A stretch of 64,000 nt of DNA, from positions 3,605,501 to 3,669,500 of the forward strand of contig NZ_BLIN01000005.1 of assembly GCF_009811555.1 (NCBI RefSeq), given 5' to 3'. The number at the start of each line of letters is the position of its first letter. Positions within the stretch are counted from its first letter, which is position 1. A model generated the notes under the pieces. That model saw only the letters and a program-made list of their open reading frames with translations. It was not told the DNA's origin and did not search any database. Shown here piece after piece: positions 26,970 through 37,300 of the stretch. Origin of the DNA: Streptomyces caniferus. GTDB lineage: Bacteria > Actinomycetota > Actinomycetes > Streptomycetales > Streptomycetaceae. A program made the translations under genes and the position numbers.

Positions 26970-28211
26970 TCAGCACCGCGGCACGGCAACGTCGGAAACA
27001 GCCAAGAGCAACGCCTTCGCCCGAGGATCCGCCGTCACATTCCGCTGCATTCCGTTCGTGACGTAGCCGAACGCGAGCCCCGACTCCGGGTCGGCGCAGG
27101 CGAGGGCGCCTCCGCGGCCGGGGTGGCCGAAGGAGCCGGGGGCCAGGAGGGGGGAGGCCGGGCCGTGGAGCATGAAGCCCAGGCCGAAGCGGGTGTGGAC
27201 GAGGAGGGTGCGGTCCAGGCCCGCGGACTCCTCGGTCCGGGCGAGGGTGAGCGTGGCGGGCGCGAAGAGCCGGGGGTGGCCGTCGACGGCGCCGATGAGC
27301 GCGGCGTAACAGCGGGCCAGGGAGCGGGCGGTGGCGATACCGGCGGAGGCGGGCAGCTCGGCGGCCCGGTAGGCGGGGTCGTTCTCGTCGGGCGCCGGGG
27401 AGATCGCGCCGAAGGCGCGACTGGTGAGCGAGTCCGGATCGGCGTACGCCGCGGCGACGGACTGCTTCGGGCGCACCCGCATCCCCGTCGCGGCGGACGT
27501 GACCGGCGGCTCGACGGGGGCCAGCCGTCCGACCCGGGACTGCTCCGCCTCCGGCAGGCCGATCCACAGGTCGAGGCCGAGCGGCCCGGCTATCTCCTCG
27601 GCGATCCAGCTGCCGAGGGAGCGGCCGGTGACCCGCGCCACCAGTTCGCCGATCAGCCAGCTGTAGGTCTGCGCGTGGTAGCCGTGGTCGGTGCCGGGCT
27701 CCCAGGCGGGGGCCTGGGCGGCGAGGGCGGCGGGGCCGCTGACGCCGTCGATGGCCTGGGCGGGGGTGAGCGGGGTGTCCAGGACCGGCAGCCCGGCGCG
27801 GTGCGAGAGCAGATGGCGGACGAGGACGCGTTCCTTGCCGGCGGCCTTGAACTCCGGCCAGTACGTGCCGACCGGCGCGTCGAGGTCGAGCTGTCCGCGC
27901 TGGTGGAGCAGCAGCGGGACGAGGGCGGCGATGCCCTTGGTGGCGGACCGGATCACCTGGGCCGTGCCGGCCTCCCAGGGCGCCGCGCCCGCGGCGTGCT
28001 TGCCGGCGTCCCCGTTCTTGGTGCCGCCCCACAGGTCCACTACCTTGCGCCCGTGCCGGTACACGGCGACCGCCGCGCCCCGCTCCCCGCGCCGCGCGAA
28101 GTTGGCCATGAAGGCGTCCCGGACCGGCTCGAAGCCGTCCTCGACCGTGCCCTGGACGTCCACCACTGATTCCTGCTTCCCACTCATCCGTCGCTCTGGT
28201 GACCCATCCAT
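26970..28211 (-). CDS. Serine hydrolase of the beta-lactamase/esterase (EstB) family
   Basis: A 413-residue soluble protein with the class C beta-lactamase fold. The catalytic motif is VIRSATKGIAAL (SxxK), a Tyr motif is in HAQTYSWLIGEL, and GHPGRGG replaces the KTG box. Such proteins are usually esterases or D-amino peptidases rather than true beta-lactamases. No signal peptide is seen, so it is probably cytoplasmic. ATG at 28211 or 28187 (MSGKQES) are both possible; neither has a clear ribosome-binding site. Its 3' end borders the palindromic island. Confidence 0.88.
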   Translation of the reverse strand: MDGSPERRMSGKQESVVDVQGTVEDGFEPVRDAFMANFARRGERGAAVAVYRHGRKVVDLWGGTKNGDAGKHAAGAAPWEAGTAQVIRSATKGIAALVPLLLHQRGQLDLDAPVGTYWPEFKAAGKERVLVRHLLSHRAGLPVLDTPLTPAQAIDGVSGPAALAAQAPAWEPGTDHGYHAQTYSWLIGELVARVTGRSLGSWIAEEIAGPLGLDLWIGLPEAEQSRVGRLAPVEPPVTSAATGMRVRPKQSVAAAYADPDSLTSRAFGAISPAPDENDPAYRAAELPASAGIATARSLARCYAALIGAVDGHPRLFAPATLTLARTEESAGLDRTLLVHTRFGLGFMLHGPASPLLAPGSFGHPGRGGALACADPESGLAFGYVTNGMQRNVTADPRAKALLLAVSDVAVPRC

Positions 28212-28312
28212 GGTGCAACGTGCGGATCAGTGCTGATGACCAGGACCGCAGCCCGTGGCGTTCGTCACACGCGCACGTGACGGTGGAACGGCGGGAAAGC
28301 CCCGGGGGCGGC

Positions 28313-29086
28313 TCAGTGCGGTACGTCCACCGAACGCGGGTCGAAACCGAAGGGCAGCTCGAGCCGGTGGGTGCGCATCAGTTCCTCGTCGCACAGCAGC
28401 TGCTGGGTGGTTCCGTCGGCCACGATCACGCCTCCGGAGAGCACGACGGACCGCGGGCACAGCTCCAGTGCGTAGGGCAGGTCGTGCGTGACCATCAGGA
28501 CGGTGACGTCCAACGACCGTAGGATGTCGGCGAGTTCACGGCGGGAGGCCGGGTCGAGGTTGGACGACGGCTCGTCGAGGACCAGGATCTCCGGCCGCAT
28601 CGCCAGCACCGTCGCGACGGCGACCCGGCGGCGCTGCCCGAAGGAGAGGTGGTGCGGGGGCCGGTCGGCGAAGGCCTCCATGCCGACCCGGGCGAGGGCT
28701 TCGGTGACCCTCTCCTCCAGTGCGTCGCCGCGCAGTCCCGCGGAGGCCGGACCGAAGGCGACGTCCTCGCGGACGGTGGGCATGAACAGCTGGTCGTCGG
28801 GGTCCTGGAAGACGATGCCGACCCGGCGGCGGATCTCCGCGAGGTGCTCCTTGGCGACCGGGAGGCCGGCGACCGCGACGGTGCCGGCGCCCGCTTCGAG
28901 GATGCCGTTGAGGTGCAGGACGAGGGTGGTCTTGCCGGCGCCGTTGGGCCCGAGCAGCGCGACCCGCTCGCCGCGGCCGACGGTCAGATCGACGCCGAAG
29001 AGCGCCTGGTGACCGTCGGGGTAGGCGTAGGCGAGCCGGGAGACGGCGAGGGAGGGGGCGGGTGCGGTGGTGCTCAAAGGGTCCAT
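28313..29086 (-). CDS. cbiO: ECF-type nickel/cobalt transporter ATPase (CbiO/NikO)
   Basis: A 257-residue ABC ATPase. It shows LLGPNGAGKTTLVLHLNG (Walker A), FQDPDDQLF (the Q-loop signature of ECF ATPases), HLSFGQRRRVAVATVL (signature), EILVLDEPSSNLDP (Walker B) and VTHDLPYAL (H-loop). ATG 29086 overlaps the 3' end of cbiQ by 13 bp. It powers the importer formed with CbiQ and CbiMN. Confidence 0.93.
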   Translation of the reverse strand: MDPLSTTAPAPSLAVSRLAYAYPDGHQALFGVDLTVGRGERVALLGPNGAGKTTLVLHLNGILEAGAGTVAVAGLPVAKEHLAEIRRRVGIVFQDPDDQLFMPTVREDVAFGPASAGLRGDALEERVTEALARVGMEAFADRPPHHLSFGQRRRVAVATVLAMRPEILVLDEPSSNLDPASRRELADILRSLDVTVLMVTHDLPYALELCPRSVVLSGGVIVADGTTQQLLCDEELMRTHRLELPFGFDPRSVDVPH

Positions 29087-29835
29087 CCCAGGAGGCAGAC
29101 GGCGAGCGCGGCGAGGGGGAGGGCGGCCGCGCGGGTCCATTGTGTGCGGGTGGCGGTGGTCTCGGCGATCTGGGGCATGGTGCCGGTGTAGCCGCGGCTG
29201 ACCATGGCGAGGTGGACCCGCTCGCCGCGCTCGTAGGAGCGGATGAACAGTGCGCCGGCCGACTTGGCGAGCACGCCCCAGTGGCGGACGCCGCGCGCCT
29301 CGAAGCCGCGGGAGAGCCGGGCGATCCGCATCCGCCGCATCTCGTCGGCGATCACATCGCCGTAGCGGATCATGAAGGAGGCGATCTGGACGAGCAGCGG
29401 CGGCATTTTGAGCCGCTGCAGGCCCAGCAGGAGTTCGCGCAGTTCGGTGGTGGAGGCGAGGAGCACGGACGCGGCGACGCCCAGCGTCCCCTTGGCGAGG
29501 ATGTTCCAGGCGCCCCACAGCCCGGACTCGCTCAGGCTCATCCCGAGGGCCTCGACGCGCGGCCCCTCGGCGACGAACGGCATCAGCAGGGCGAAGGCGA
29601 CGAACGGCACCTCGATCAGCAGCCGCTTGAGCAGGAACCCGGCCGGGATCCGCGCGGCGCCGGCGACGGCCGCGATCAGCAGCGCGTAGAGCCCGAACGC
29701 CCAGACGGCCTCGCGTGGTGTGGAGACGACGACGAGGACGAAGCTGAAGACCGCGGCGATCTTGCAGTGCGCCGGCAGGGCGTGGACCGGTGAATGCCCG
29801 TGCCGGTACAGCTTGTGCGCATGGCCGGCGCCCAT
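29074..29835 (-). CDS. cbiQ: ECF-type nickel/cobalt transporter transmembrane protein (CbiQ/NikQ)
   Basis: A 253-residue membrane protein that couples the ATPase to the substrate-binding CbiM. It has four or five membrane segments, a His-rich start (MGAGHAHKLYRHGHS), and the two cytoplasmic ATPase-contact helices with Ala-Arg-Gly-type motifs (IARLSRGFEARGVRH and LAMVSRGYTGTMP). The start at 29835 is separated from the cbiM stop by 1 bp, indicating one operon. Confidence 0.93.
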   Translation of the reverse strand: MGAGHAHKLYRHGHSPVHALPAHCKIAAVFSFVLVVVSTPREAVWAFGLYALLIAAVAGAARIPAGFLLKRLLIEVPFVAFALLMPFVAEGPRVEALGMSLSESGLWGAWNILAKGTLGVAASVLLASTTELRELLLGLQRLKMPPLLVQIASFMIRYGDVIADEMRRMRIARLSRGFEARGVRHWGVLAKSAGALFIRSYERGERVHLAMVSRGYTGTMPQIAETTATRTQWTRAAALPLAALAVCLLGWTL

Positions 29836-29836
29836 G

Positions 29837-30958
29837 TCAGACGTTCTCCGACGGGCGCTGGGCGCCCGCGTCCGGCCGCTCGCCGCTGCCGGCGTTCCGG
29901 CGGCGGCGCAGGACGACGAAGACGCCCGTGCCGACGGCCAGCGTCGCGCCGACCCCGATGACACCGGCGAGGCCGCCGGCCAGCCGCGGGTCGGTGATGT
30001 CCTTGACGCTGTAGTCGGCGAGCGGGGAGTCCTTGGCGGCGTGGTCCTCGGCCTTCGCGTCGATGCCCTGGTCGTGGGCGACCTTCTCCAGGCCGTCGGG
30101 GCTGGCGGAGGCGTAATAGCTGACGCCGCCCGCGCACACCAGGGCGGCGGCGAGCCCGGCGAGCCAGACGCGGCGGGCGGAGCGGCGCGGGGTGGCGGGG
30201 GCCGGGGCGACGGGGGCGGGGGCCGGTACGGGCTCGTCGGCGGGGGCGGCGAGCGGCGAGGTCCGCAGCTCCAGCGGCTGAGCCAGGCCGCGTGCGCCGT
30301 ACACCAGGTCGGGACGCACGGCGATCACCGCGCCGACCGTCAGAGCGGTGATCGCCGCCTCGCCGATCCCGATGAGGACGTGGACGCCCACCATGGCGGT
30401 GAAGACCTTGCCGATCGGTACGTCCGCGGTCCCGCCGAGCGCGTAGATCGCGGTGAAGGCCACCGCGGCGGCCGGCACCGACAGCAGCGCGGCGACGAAC
30501 GAGGCCACGGTGATCGAGCGGCGCCGCCGGGGCAGCACCTTCACCAGCCCGCGGAACAGGGCGTACGCGACCACGGTCGTCACGATCGCCATATCGGTGA
30601 TGTTGACGCCCAGCGCGGTCAGCCCGCCGTCGGCGAAGAGCACGCCCTGCATCAGCAGCACGACGGAGACGCACAGCACGCCGGTGTACGGGCCGACGAG
30701 TATCGCGGCCAGCGCACCGCCCAGCAGATGCCCGCTGGTGCCCGCCGCGACCGGGAAGTTCAGCATCTGCACGGCGAAGATGAACGCCGCGACCAGTCCG
30801 GCCAGCGGCGCCGTGCGCTCCGCGCCGGCCGCGCCGCCCGCGCCCGCACCCGCCAGCTCGCGCCGGGCGCCGCGCAGGCTGACCGCGACCGCGACGGCGG
30901 CGACCGCACCGGTCGCGGCCGACACCGGCGCATTGATGAATCCATCGGGTACGTGCAT
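29837..30958 (-). CDS. cbiM: Fused CbiM-CbiN (NikMN) metal-binding component
   Basis: A 373-residue membrane protein. It begins MHVPDGFINAP; the Met and His at positions 1-2 form the metal site of CbiM/NikM, so ATG 30958 must be the true start. About seven membrane segments follow. A Pro/Ala-rich linker (near residues 240-262) leads to a second part with a membrane segment, the PDGLE motif (ASPDGLEKVAHDQGI) typical of CbiN/NikN, and a final membrane segment. The fusion replaces the separate CbiN seen in enteric bacteria. Substrate is Ni2+ or Co2+; the Nur-like box upstream favours nickel. Confidence 0.92.
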   Translation of the reverse strand: MHVPDGFINAPVSAATGAVAAVAVAVSLRGARRELAGAGAGGAAGAERTAPLAGLVAAFIFAVQMLNFPVAAGTSGHLLGGALAAILVGPYTGVLCVSVVLLMQGVLFADGGLTALGVNITDMAIVTTVVAYALFRGLVKVLPRRRRSITVASFVAALLSVPAAAVAFTAIYALGGTADVPIGKVFTAMVGVHVLIGIGEAAITALTVGAVIAVRPDLVYGARGLAQPLELRTSPLAAPADEPVPAPAPVAPAPATPRRSARRVWLAGLAAALVCAGGVSYYASASPDGLEKVAHDQGIDAKAEDHAAKDSPLADYSVKDITDPRLAGGLAGVIGVGATLAVGTGVFVVLRRRRNAGSGERPDAGAQRPSENV

Positions 30959-31007
30959 CTCAGACTTCTCCGCTTCAGGCTCTGCAACCCACCAATGGTG
31001 GTGCCTC

Positions 31008-31024
31008 CTGCAAATAACTTGCAA
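31008..31024 (-). promoter_or_regulatory. Probable Nur (nickel uptake regulator) box
   Basis: On the minus strand the sequence is TTGCAA-GTTAT-TTGCAG, one base from the TTGCAA-N5-TTGCAA box described for Nur of S. coelicolor. It ends 50 bp upstream of the cbiM start. A small dyad (CCACCATTGGTGG) and a GGAGAA ribosome-binding site lie between box and start. No cobalamin-riboswitch consensus is visible. Confidence 0.75.
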
Positions 31025-31166
31025 GAGCGCCCATGATGCGAAACGGCCGCGGCGCGCGCAAAGGCGGGTCCCACCTGCACGCCCCTCCCCCAGGGGAACA
31101 TGCACACGGATGAGGGCACGGAGCTCGCGCCGGGCCGCGCGATGCGCTCCGGCCCGGCGCGGTCCG

Positions 31167-33476
31167 TCAGACGCGCACCGTCTCGCGTGCGGCGTTCTCG
31201 TCCGGCCCCTCGGTGGTGCCGGTGCCGGTGCCGGAACCGCCGCCGCTGCCAGTGCCGCTGTCGCCGCCCCCGTCCCCGAGCTGCGTACGCAGCCCCTCCC
31301 CCTCGACATCCACATTCGGCAGGACCTTCTGGAGCCACCGCGGGAGCCACCAGGCGGAGCGGCCCAGCAGCGCCAGGACCGCGGGGACGACGGCCATGCG
31401 GACGAGGAAGGCGTCGAAGAAGACGGCGACGGCGAGGCCGAAGCCGATCATCTTGATCATCGAGTCGGAGGAGCCGATGAAGCCCGCGAAGACGCTGATC
31501 ATGATGACCGCGGCGGCGGTGACCACGCGCGCGCCGTGCCGGAAGCCGGTGACCACGGCCTCGCCAGGCCGCTCACCGTGGACGAAGGCCTCGCGCATCC
31601 GCGTGACGAGGAAGACCTCGTAGTCCATCGCCAGACCGAAGACCACACCCACCATGAAGATCGGCATCATGCTCATGATCGGGCCGGTCTGCTCGACTCC
31701 GAACACGTCGGCCAGCCAGCCCCATTGGAAGACCGCGACGACCGCACCGAGCGCCGCCACCACCGAGAGCAGGAAGCCGAGCGCCGCCTTGAGCGGGACG
31801 AGCACCGAGCGGAAGACCACCATCAGGAGCAGGAAGGCCAGGCCGACGACCAGTGCCAGATAGGGCAGCAGCGCGTCGTTCAGCTTCTGCGAGACATCGA
31901 CGTTCATCGCGGTGGTGCCGGTGACCAGGGTCTTCGCCCCGGTGTCGTCGGCGATACCGCTCGCCGTGGACCGGATGTGATGCACCAGGTCCTCGGTTTC
32001 GAGGCTGCTGGGCTTGGACTTCGGGACGACGTTCAGCAGCGCGGTGTCGCCGGCCTTGTTGAAGGTGGGCGGGGTGACCACGGCGACGTCGTCCAGCCGG
32101 CCGACCTCCTTCGCCACCCGTGCGGCGGCGGACTTGGTGCTCTGCCCGGCGTGGGCGTCCCGGCCGTCGACGACCAGCATCAGCGGGCCGTTGAAGCCGG
32201 GCCCGAAGCCGTCGGACAGCAGGTCGTACGCCTTGCGCTGGGTGGTGTGGGTGGGCTGCGAGCCGTCGTCCGGCAGGCCCAGCTCCAGTGAGGACGCGGG
32301 AATCGCGACGACGCCGAGGCCGACCACGGACGCGAGGAGGACGGCGACGGGGCGGCGCAGCACGAACCGCGCCCAGCGGGTGCCCATGTTGGGCCGCTCC
32401 CCGGTACCGGCGTGCCGGCCGTGCGCCTCGTCGGCCTCGCTCCCCTTGCGGGCCTTGCGCGCCTTGCGGGGCAGCACCCGCGCCCCGGCGAAGCCCAGCA
32501 GCGCCGGGATCAGGGTCAGCGCGATCAGTACGGCGATGACGACGGTGCCGGCCGCGGCCAGACCCATCTTCGTCAGCATCGGGATGTTGACGACGGCGAG
32601 GCCGACCAGTGCGATCACCACGGTCAGCCCGGCGAAGACGACCGCGGAGCCCGCGGTGCCCACCGCGCGTCCGGCGGCCTCCTCGCGCTCGCTGCCCTCG
32701 GTGATCTCGGCGCGGTAGCGGGAGACGATGAACAGGGCGTAGTCGATGCCGACGGCGAGGCCGATCATCGTGGCCAGCGTCGAGGTGGTGCTGGAGAGGT
32801 CGAGCGCACTGCTCAGCGCGGTGATGGTGCAGACGCCGATGCCGACGCCGATCAGCGCGGTCAGCAGCGGCAGTCCGGCCGCGATCAGCGCGCCGAAGGT
32901 GATGACGAGGACCACCGCGGAGATCGCGATGCCGATGACCTCGGTGGCGCCGGTCTCGGGGATGGCCTGCAGGGCGTTGCCGCCGGTCTCGACGGTCAGC
33001 CCGGCGTGCTGGGCGTCCTCGGCCGCGTCCTCCAGGGCGTCCTTGGAGGCGTCGGTCAGCTCGAAGCCGGTGACCTTGTAGGAGACCTGGGCGTAGGCGG
33101 TGCGGCCGTCCTTGCTGAGGGCCTTGGCGGCGTACGGGTCGGCGACCCGGTCGACCTGCGAGGAGCCGGACTGCAGGGCGTGGACGGTGCGTTCGACGGC
33201 CGCCTTGTTCGCCGGGTCCTTCATCGACTCGCCCGCGGGGGCCTTGAAGACCACCCGGGCCGTGGCGCCGTCGGCGTTCGTGCCGGGGAAACGCTGGTCG
33301 AGGAGGTCGAAGGCGCGCTGGGCCTCCGTGCCGGGGATCGAGAAGGAGTCGGCGGCGGGTGCGGCGGCGGTGGCGGCCCCGACGCCGGCCACGGCCAGCA
33401 GGGCGACCCATATCAGGGCGACGAAGCGACGCCGCCGGAAGGCGAAGCGTCCGAGTTTGTAGAGGAAAGTGGCCAC
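31167..33476 (-). CDS. MMPL-family exporter (RND superfamily)
   Basis: A 769-residue membrane protein with two halves, each a large outer domain and six membrane segments. The proton-relay motifs are VGIDYALFIVSRYR in half one and LAMDYEVFLVTRMRE in half two. The C-terminus is a Gly/Ser/Thr/Glu-rich tail. Actinobacterial MMPL proteins export lipids, pigments and other hydrophobic compounds. It lies 116 bp downstream of a TetR gene on the same strand and is probably its target. Confidence 0.93.
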   Translation of the reverse strand: MATFLYKLGRFAFRRRRFVALIWVALLAVAGVGAATAAAPAADSFSIPGTEAQRAFDLLDQRFPGTNADGATARVVFKAPAGESMKDPANKAAVERTVHALQSGSSQVDRVADPYAAKALSKDGRTAYAQVSYKVTGFELTDASKDALEDAAEDAQHAGLTVETGGNALQAIPETGATEVIGIAISAVVLVITFGALIAAGLPLLTALIGVGIGVCTITALSSALDLSSTTSTLATMIGLAVGIDYALFIVSRYRAEITEGSEREEAAGRAVGTAGSAVVFAGLTVVIALVGLAVVNIPMLTKMGLAAAGTVVIAVLIALTLIPALLGFAGARVLPRKARKARKGSEADEAHGRHAGTGERPNMGTRWARFVLRRPVAVLLASVVGLGVVAIPASSLELGLPDDGSQPTHTTQRKAYDLLSDGFGPGFNGPLMLVVDGRDAHAGQSTKSAAARVAKEVGRLDDVAVVTPPTFNKAGDTALLNVVPKSKPSSLETEDLVHHIRSTASGIADDTGAKTLVTGTTAMNVDVSQKLNDALLPYLALVVGLAFLLLMVVFRSVLVPLKAALGFLLSVVAALGAVVAVFQWGWLADVFGVEQTGPIMSMMPIFMVGVVFGLAMDYEVFLVTRMREAFVHGERPGEAVVTGFRHGARVVTAAAVIMISVFAGFIGSSDSMIKMIGFGLAVAVFFDAFLVRMAVVPAVLALLGRSAWWLPRWLQKVLPNVDVEGEGLRTQLGDGGGDSGTGSGGGSGTGTGTTEGPDENAARETVRV

Positions 33477-33592
33477 GAGACCGAGTGCTCCCGTCGGATG
33501 AGGGACGTGCAGAGGCGTGCGCCATCGCCCCGGCGACGAGAGCGGCGTTCCGGGTACGAGGGCTCGGACGAAGGGGAGTCGGGCGGGGTGGG

Positions 33593-34168
33593 TCAGACGC
33601 CGAGGGCGGGGAAAACCACGGCGTCGAGATAGGAGGAGAGGAACGCGGCGTCGGCGCTGCGGTCCTCGATGAGCTGCCGGGCGATGAGCGCACCGACGAT
33701 CATGTGCGGGGCGAATTCGAGCGCGGGACAGTCGGCCGCGATCTCGCCGCGGTCGATGGCCCGCTTCAGCATCGCGTTCAGTCCGGTCACCTCGGGGTCG
33801 AGGAGGACTTCACGGAGGGCCTGGTGCAGATCGGGGTTGCCGTGGATGGCCATCCCCAGGCCCCGCATCAGGGCCGCGTCCTTCTCGACCTGCCCCTCGT
33901 CGTCGGCCCGGCGCACCAGCTCGGCGAAGTCGCCGCGCAGGCTGCCGGTGTCGATGTCCGCGGTGCTGACCGGCTTGCAGTGCCGCAACGCCCTGGCCAC
34001 CAGCTCCGGCTTGCCCTGCCACTGGCGGTAGAGGGTGGCCTTGCTGGAGCGGGTACGGGCGGCGACGGCGTCCATGGTCAGCGCGTCATAGCCGACCTCG
34101 CGGAGCAGATCGAGCACGGCGTTGAAGAGCTCGGTCTCCCGCTCGGGCGTCAGCCGACTGCGTCCCAT
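33593..34168 (-). CDS. TetR-family repressor, probable regulator of the MMPL exporter
   Basis: A 191-residue protein. The N-terminal HTH is clear (FNAVLDLLREVGYDALTMDA, then RSSKATLYRQWQGKPELV). The C-terminal half has the TetR_C-type ligand domain (ALREVLLDPEVTGLNAML). Two palindromes lie 57-120 bp upstream. TetR and MMPL lie in series on one strand, so autoregulation of both through those palindromes is likely. Confidence 0.92.
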   Translation of the reverse strand: MGRSRLTPERETELFNAVLDLLREVGYDALTMDAVAARTRSSKATLYRQWQGKPELVARALRHCKPVSTADIDTGSLRGDFAELVRRADDEGQVEKDAALMRGLGMAIHGNPDLHQALREVLLDPEVTGLNAMLKRAIDRGEIAADCPALEFAPHMIVGALIARQLIEDRSADAAFLSSYLDAVVFPALGV

Positions 34169-34225
34169 GGCAATGCACCTCTCGATCGGACCGTACGAAC
34201 GCGGCCACCTTACCGGCGGACGTGA

Positions 34226-34240
34226 ACGAAACCGTTTCGT
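34226..34240. promoter_or_regulatory. Operator palindrome 1 upstream of the TetR gene
   Basis: ACGAAAC-C-GTTTCGT is a perfect 7-bp dyad with a one-base centre. It lies between the TetR gene and the divergent tricorn-like gene. The GAAAC/GTTTC half sites match those of the second palindrome. Confidence 0.75.
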
Positions 34241-34265
34241 ACACTTCGAAGCTACCGCCCGCCTG

Positions 34266-34287
34266 AGCGAAACGGAACCGTTTCGCT
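34266..34287. promoter_or_regulatory. Operator palindrome 2 upstream of the TetR gene
   Basis: AGCGAAACGG-AA-CCGTTTCGCT is a perfect 10-bp dyad centred 43.5 bp (about four helical turns) from palindrome 1. Both should bind the same TetR dimer. Confidence 0.78.
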
Positions 34288-34346
34288 TGTGGTCTGCGTC
34301 ACCCGACCGACTTGCCGCCGCACCCCCGTCCCGAAACGATGGGTGG

Positions 34347-37300
34347 GTGAGCGATGCACCCGAGGCCGTCGGGCCGCGCCCCGAACCCCTCGCCGCCGAG
34401 CCGCCCGACCTGCCGGGCCGCGGGCCGGGACCGCCCGGCGCCGCGTATCTGCGCTATCCGCATCTGCACGGCGACCTGCTCTGCTTCGCCGCCGAGGACG
34501 ACCTCTGGATCGCCCCGGTCGCCCCGGACGGCGAGGAGCCCGGCCGTGCCTGGCGGCTGACCGTGGACCGTACCCGGGTCGGCCACCCCCGCTTCTCCCC
34601 CGACGGGGCGCACATCGCGTTCACCACCTGGCGCAGCCTCGACCCGGAGGTCCACCTCGCGCCGGTCGACGGCGGCCCGGCCCGCCGGCTGACGTACTGG
34701 GGCAGCACCGACGCCCGGGTCTGCGGCTGGACACCACCCGACCACGAGGGCCAGGCGCACGTCCTCGCGGTCTCCTCGCACGGCCAGCCGTTCTCGTACT
34801 ACTCGTGGGCCTACAGCGTGCCCACCGACGGCAGCCCCGGCGGCCAACTGCCCTGGGGGCCGGTCTCCGACATCGCGGTCGCCGACGTCGAAGGCGAGCG
34901 CCGCACCCTGCTGCTCAGCGGGAAGCCGCCGCACGAGCCCGCCTCCTGGAAGCGCTACCGGGGCGGCGCGATGGGCCGGATGTGGCTGCACGGCACCCGG
35001 CTGATGCCGGACCTGTACGGGCACCTCGACTCGGTGATGTTCGTCGGCGGCCGGGTCGCGTTCCTCTCCGACCACGAGGGCATCGGCAACGTCTACTCCT
35101 GCCTTCCCGACAGCACCGATCTGCGCCGGCACACCGACCACGCCGACTTCTATGCCCGGCACGCCTCCAGCGACGGTTCACGGATCGTCTACCAGTGCGC
35201 CGGTGACCTCTGGCTGATCGACGACCTGGGACCGGACGCCGTACCGCGCAAGCTGGCCGTGCGGCTGGGCGGTCCGCGGGCCGGGCGGCGGACCTACCAG
35301 GTCCCGGCCGCCTCGCACGTCACCGGGCTCGCGGTGGACACCACCGGGCGGGCCAGTGCGGTCGGCGTCCGCGGCAGCCTGTACTGGCTCACCCATCGCG
35401 ACGGTCCGGCCCGCACGATCCACGACACCCCGGGCGTACGGGTCCGGCTCCCCGAAATGCTGGGCTCCACCGGCCGGATCGCCTACCTCACCGATGCCGA
35501 CGGCGAGGACGCCATCGAGATCACCAACCTGCCGCGGGCCGGCGCCCCGGGCGAACCGCGCCGGCTGGCCGCCGGCGAGCTGGGCCGGGTCCACGAGATG
35601 ACCTCCGCACCGGACGGGGAACGGCTGGCGGTGGCCTCGCACGACGGACGGCTGCTGCTGGTGGACGTGGCCCGGCCGGAGGAGGGTGCGGGCGAGGAAG
35701 AGACGGCCGCCGGCGTCACCGAGCTGGTCCGCTCCACCAACGGCCCGGTCCGCGACCTGGCGTTCTCCCCCGACTCGCGCTGGCTGACCTGGTCGCACCC
35801 CGGCATCGGCCGTACGCTGCGGCAGATCAGGATGGCCCGGCTGTCCGACGGGCACATCGTGGACGTCACCAACGGCCGCTTCGAGGACGAGCAGCCGGTG
35901 TTCACCCGCGACGGCCGCTATCTGGCGTTCCTGTCCTGGCGCGGCTTCGACCCGGTCTACGACGTGCACACCGGCGATCTGTCGTTCCCGCTGGGCTGCC
36001 GCCCCTACCTCGTACCGCTGTCGTCGGCGACCCCCTCCCCCTTCGCGCTGTCGCCGGAGGGGCGGCCGGCCGCGGGCGGTCTGGACCCGGACGAGATTCC
36101 GCCGCCGTCGGACGAGGGGCCCGTACTGGTCGAGGTGGAGGGGCTGGAGAACCGCGTCACCCCGTTCCCGGTGGCGGCGTCCAAGTACTCCTCCCTGGAG
36201 CCGGTCAGCGGCGGCGGGCTGGTCTGGCTGCGCTGGCCGATCTCCGGCGCGCTGGGCGAGACGTTCGCCAACCCGGCCGACACCTCGGGCCGGCCCACCC
36301 TCGAACACTTCGACCTGACCAAGGCGCGGCGCACCGAACTCACCAGCTCGCTGGACGGGTTCGCGCTCAGCGGCGACGGCACACGGCTGGTCGTCAACGA
36401 CGAGGGCGAACTGCGCGCGGTGCCCGCGACCGAGACGCCGGACAGCGATTCGACGGTCTTCCTGGACCTGCGGCGCATCCTGCACGACGTCGATCCGGTG
36501 GCGGAGTGGCGCCAGGCGTTCGACGAGGCGGGCCGGATCGCCCGGACCTACTTCTGGGATCCGCGGATGTGCGGCATCGACTGGGACGCGGTGCTCGCGC
36601 AGTACCGGCCGCTGCTCGAACGGGTCGCCTCCCCCGACGAGTTCGCCGATCTGCTGCGCGAGGTGATGGGCGAACTGGGCACCTCGCACGCCTATGTCGT
36701 GGGCGCCCGGCGCAACGAGGGCCCGCCGCACTACCAGCGCGCCATGGGCCTGCTCGGCGCCAACCTCGTATGCCGCGAGGGCCGTTGGGTGCTCACCCGG
36801 ATCCTGCCCGGCGAGTCCTCGGACTCCAAGGCCCGCTCCCCGCTGGCCGGTACCGGCATCCGTGAGGGTGCGGCGCTCACCCATGTCGACGGCCGCCGGG
36901 TGGACCCGGTGACCGGCCCCTATCCGCTGCTGGCCGCGGCCGGCGGCACGACCGTGGAGCTCACCTTCTCCCCGCCGGAGGGCGAGGGCCCGCCGCGCCG
37001 GGTCGCGGTGGTCCCGCTGGTCGACGAACGGCCGCTGCGCTACCAGGACTGGGTGGCCAAACGCCGGGCGGTGGTACGGGAGCTGAGCGGCGGACGGTGC
37101 GGCTACCTGCACATCCCCGACATGGGCGGCTCCGGCTGGGCGCAGTTCAACCGCGATCTGCGGATGGAGGTCTCCCGGCCCGCGCTGATCGTGGACGTCC
37201 GGGGCAACGCGGGCGGCAACATCTCCGAGCTGGTGATCGAGAAGCTCACCCGCACGATCATGGGCTGGGACCTGACCCGCGACGCCGAGCCCGTCTCGTA

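Noticed and set aside
25206..28169. Plus-strand 987-codon frame across the palindromic island
   Set aside because: It fuses antisense of the SDR and serine-hydrolase genes through low-complexity repeats; no domain and no Streptomyces codon pattern of its own.
30959..31166. Cobalamin riboswitch before cbiM
   Set aside because: No B12-box consensus is present; the Nur-like box explains regulation better.
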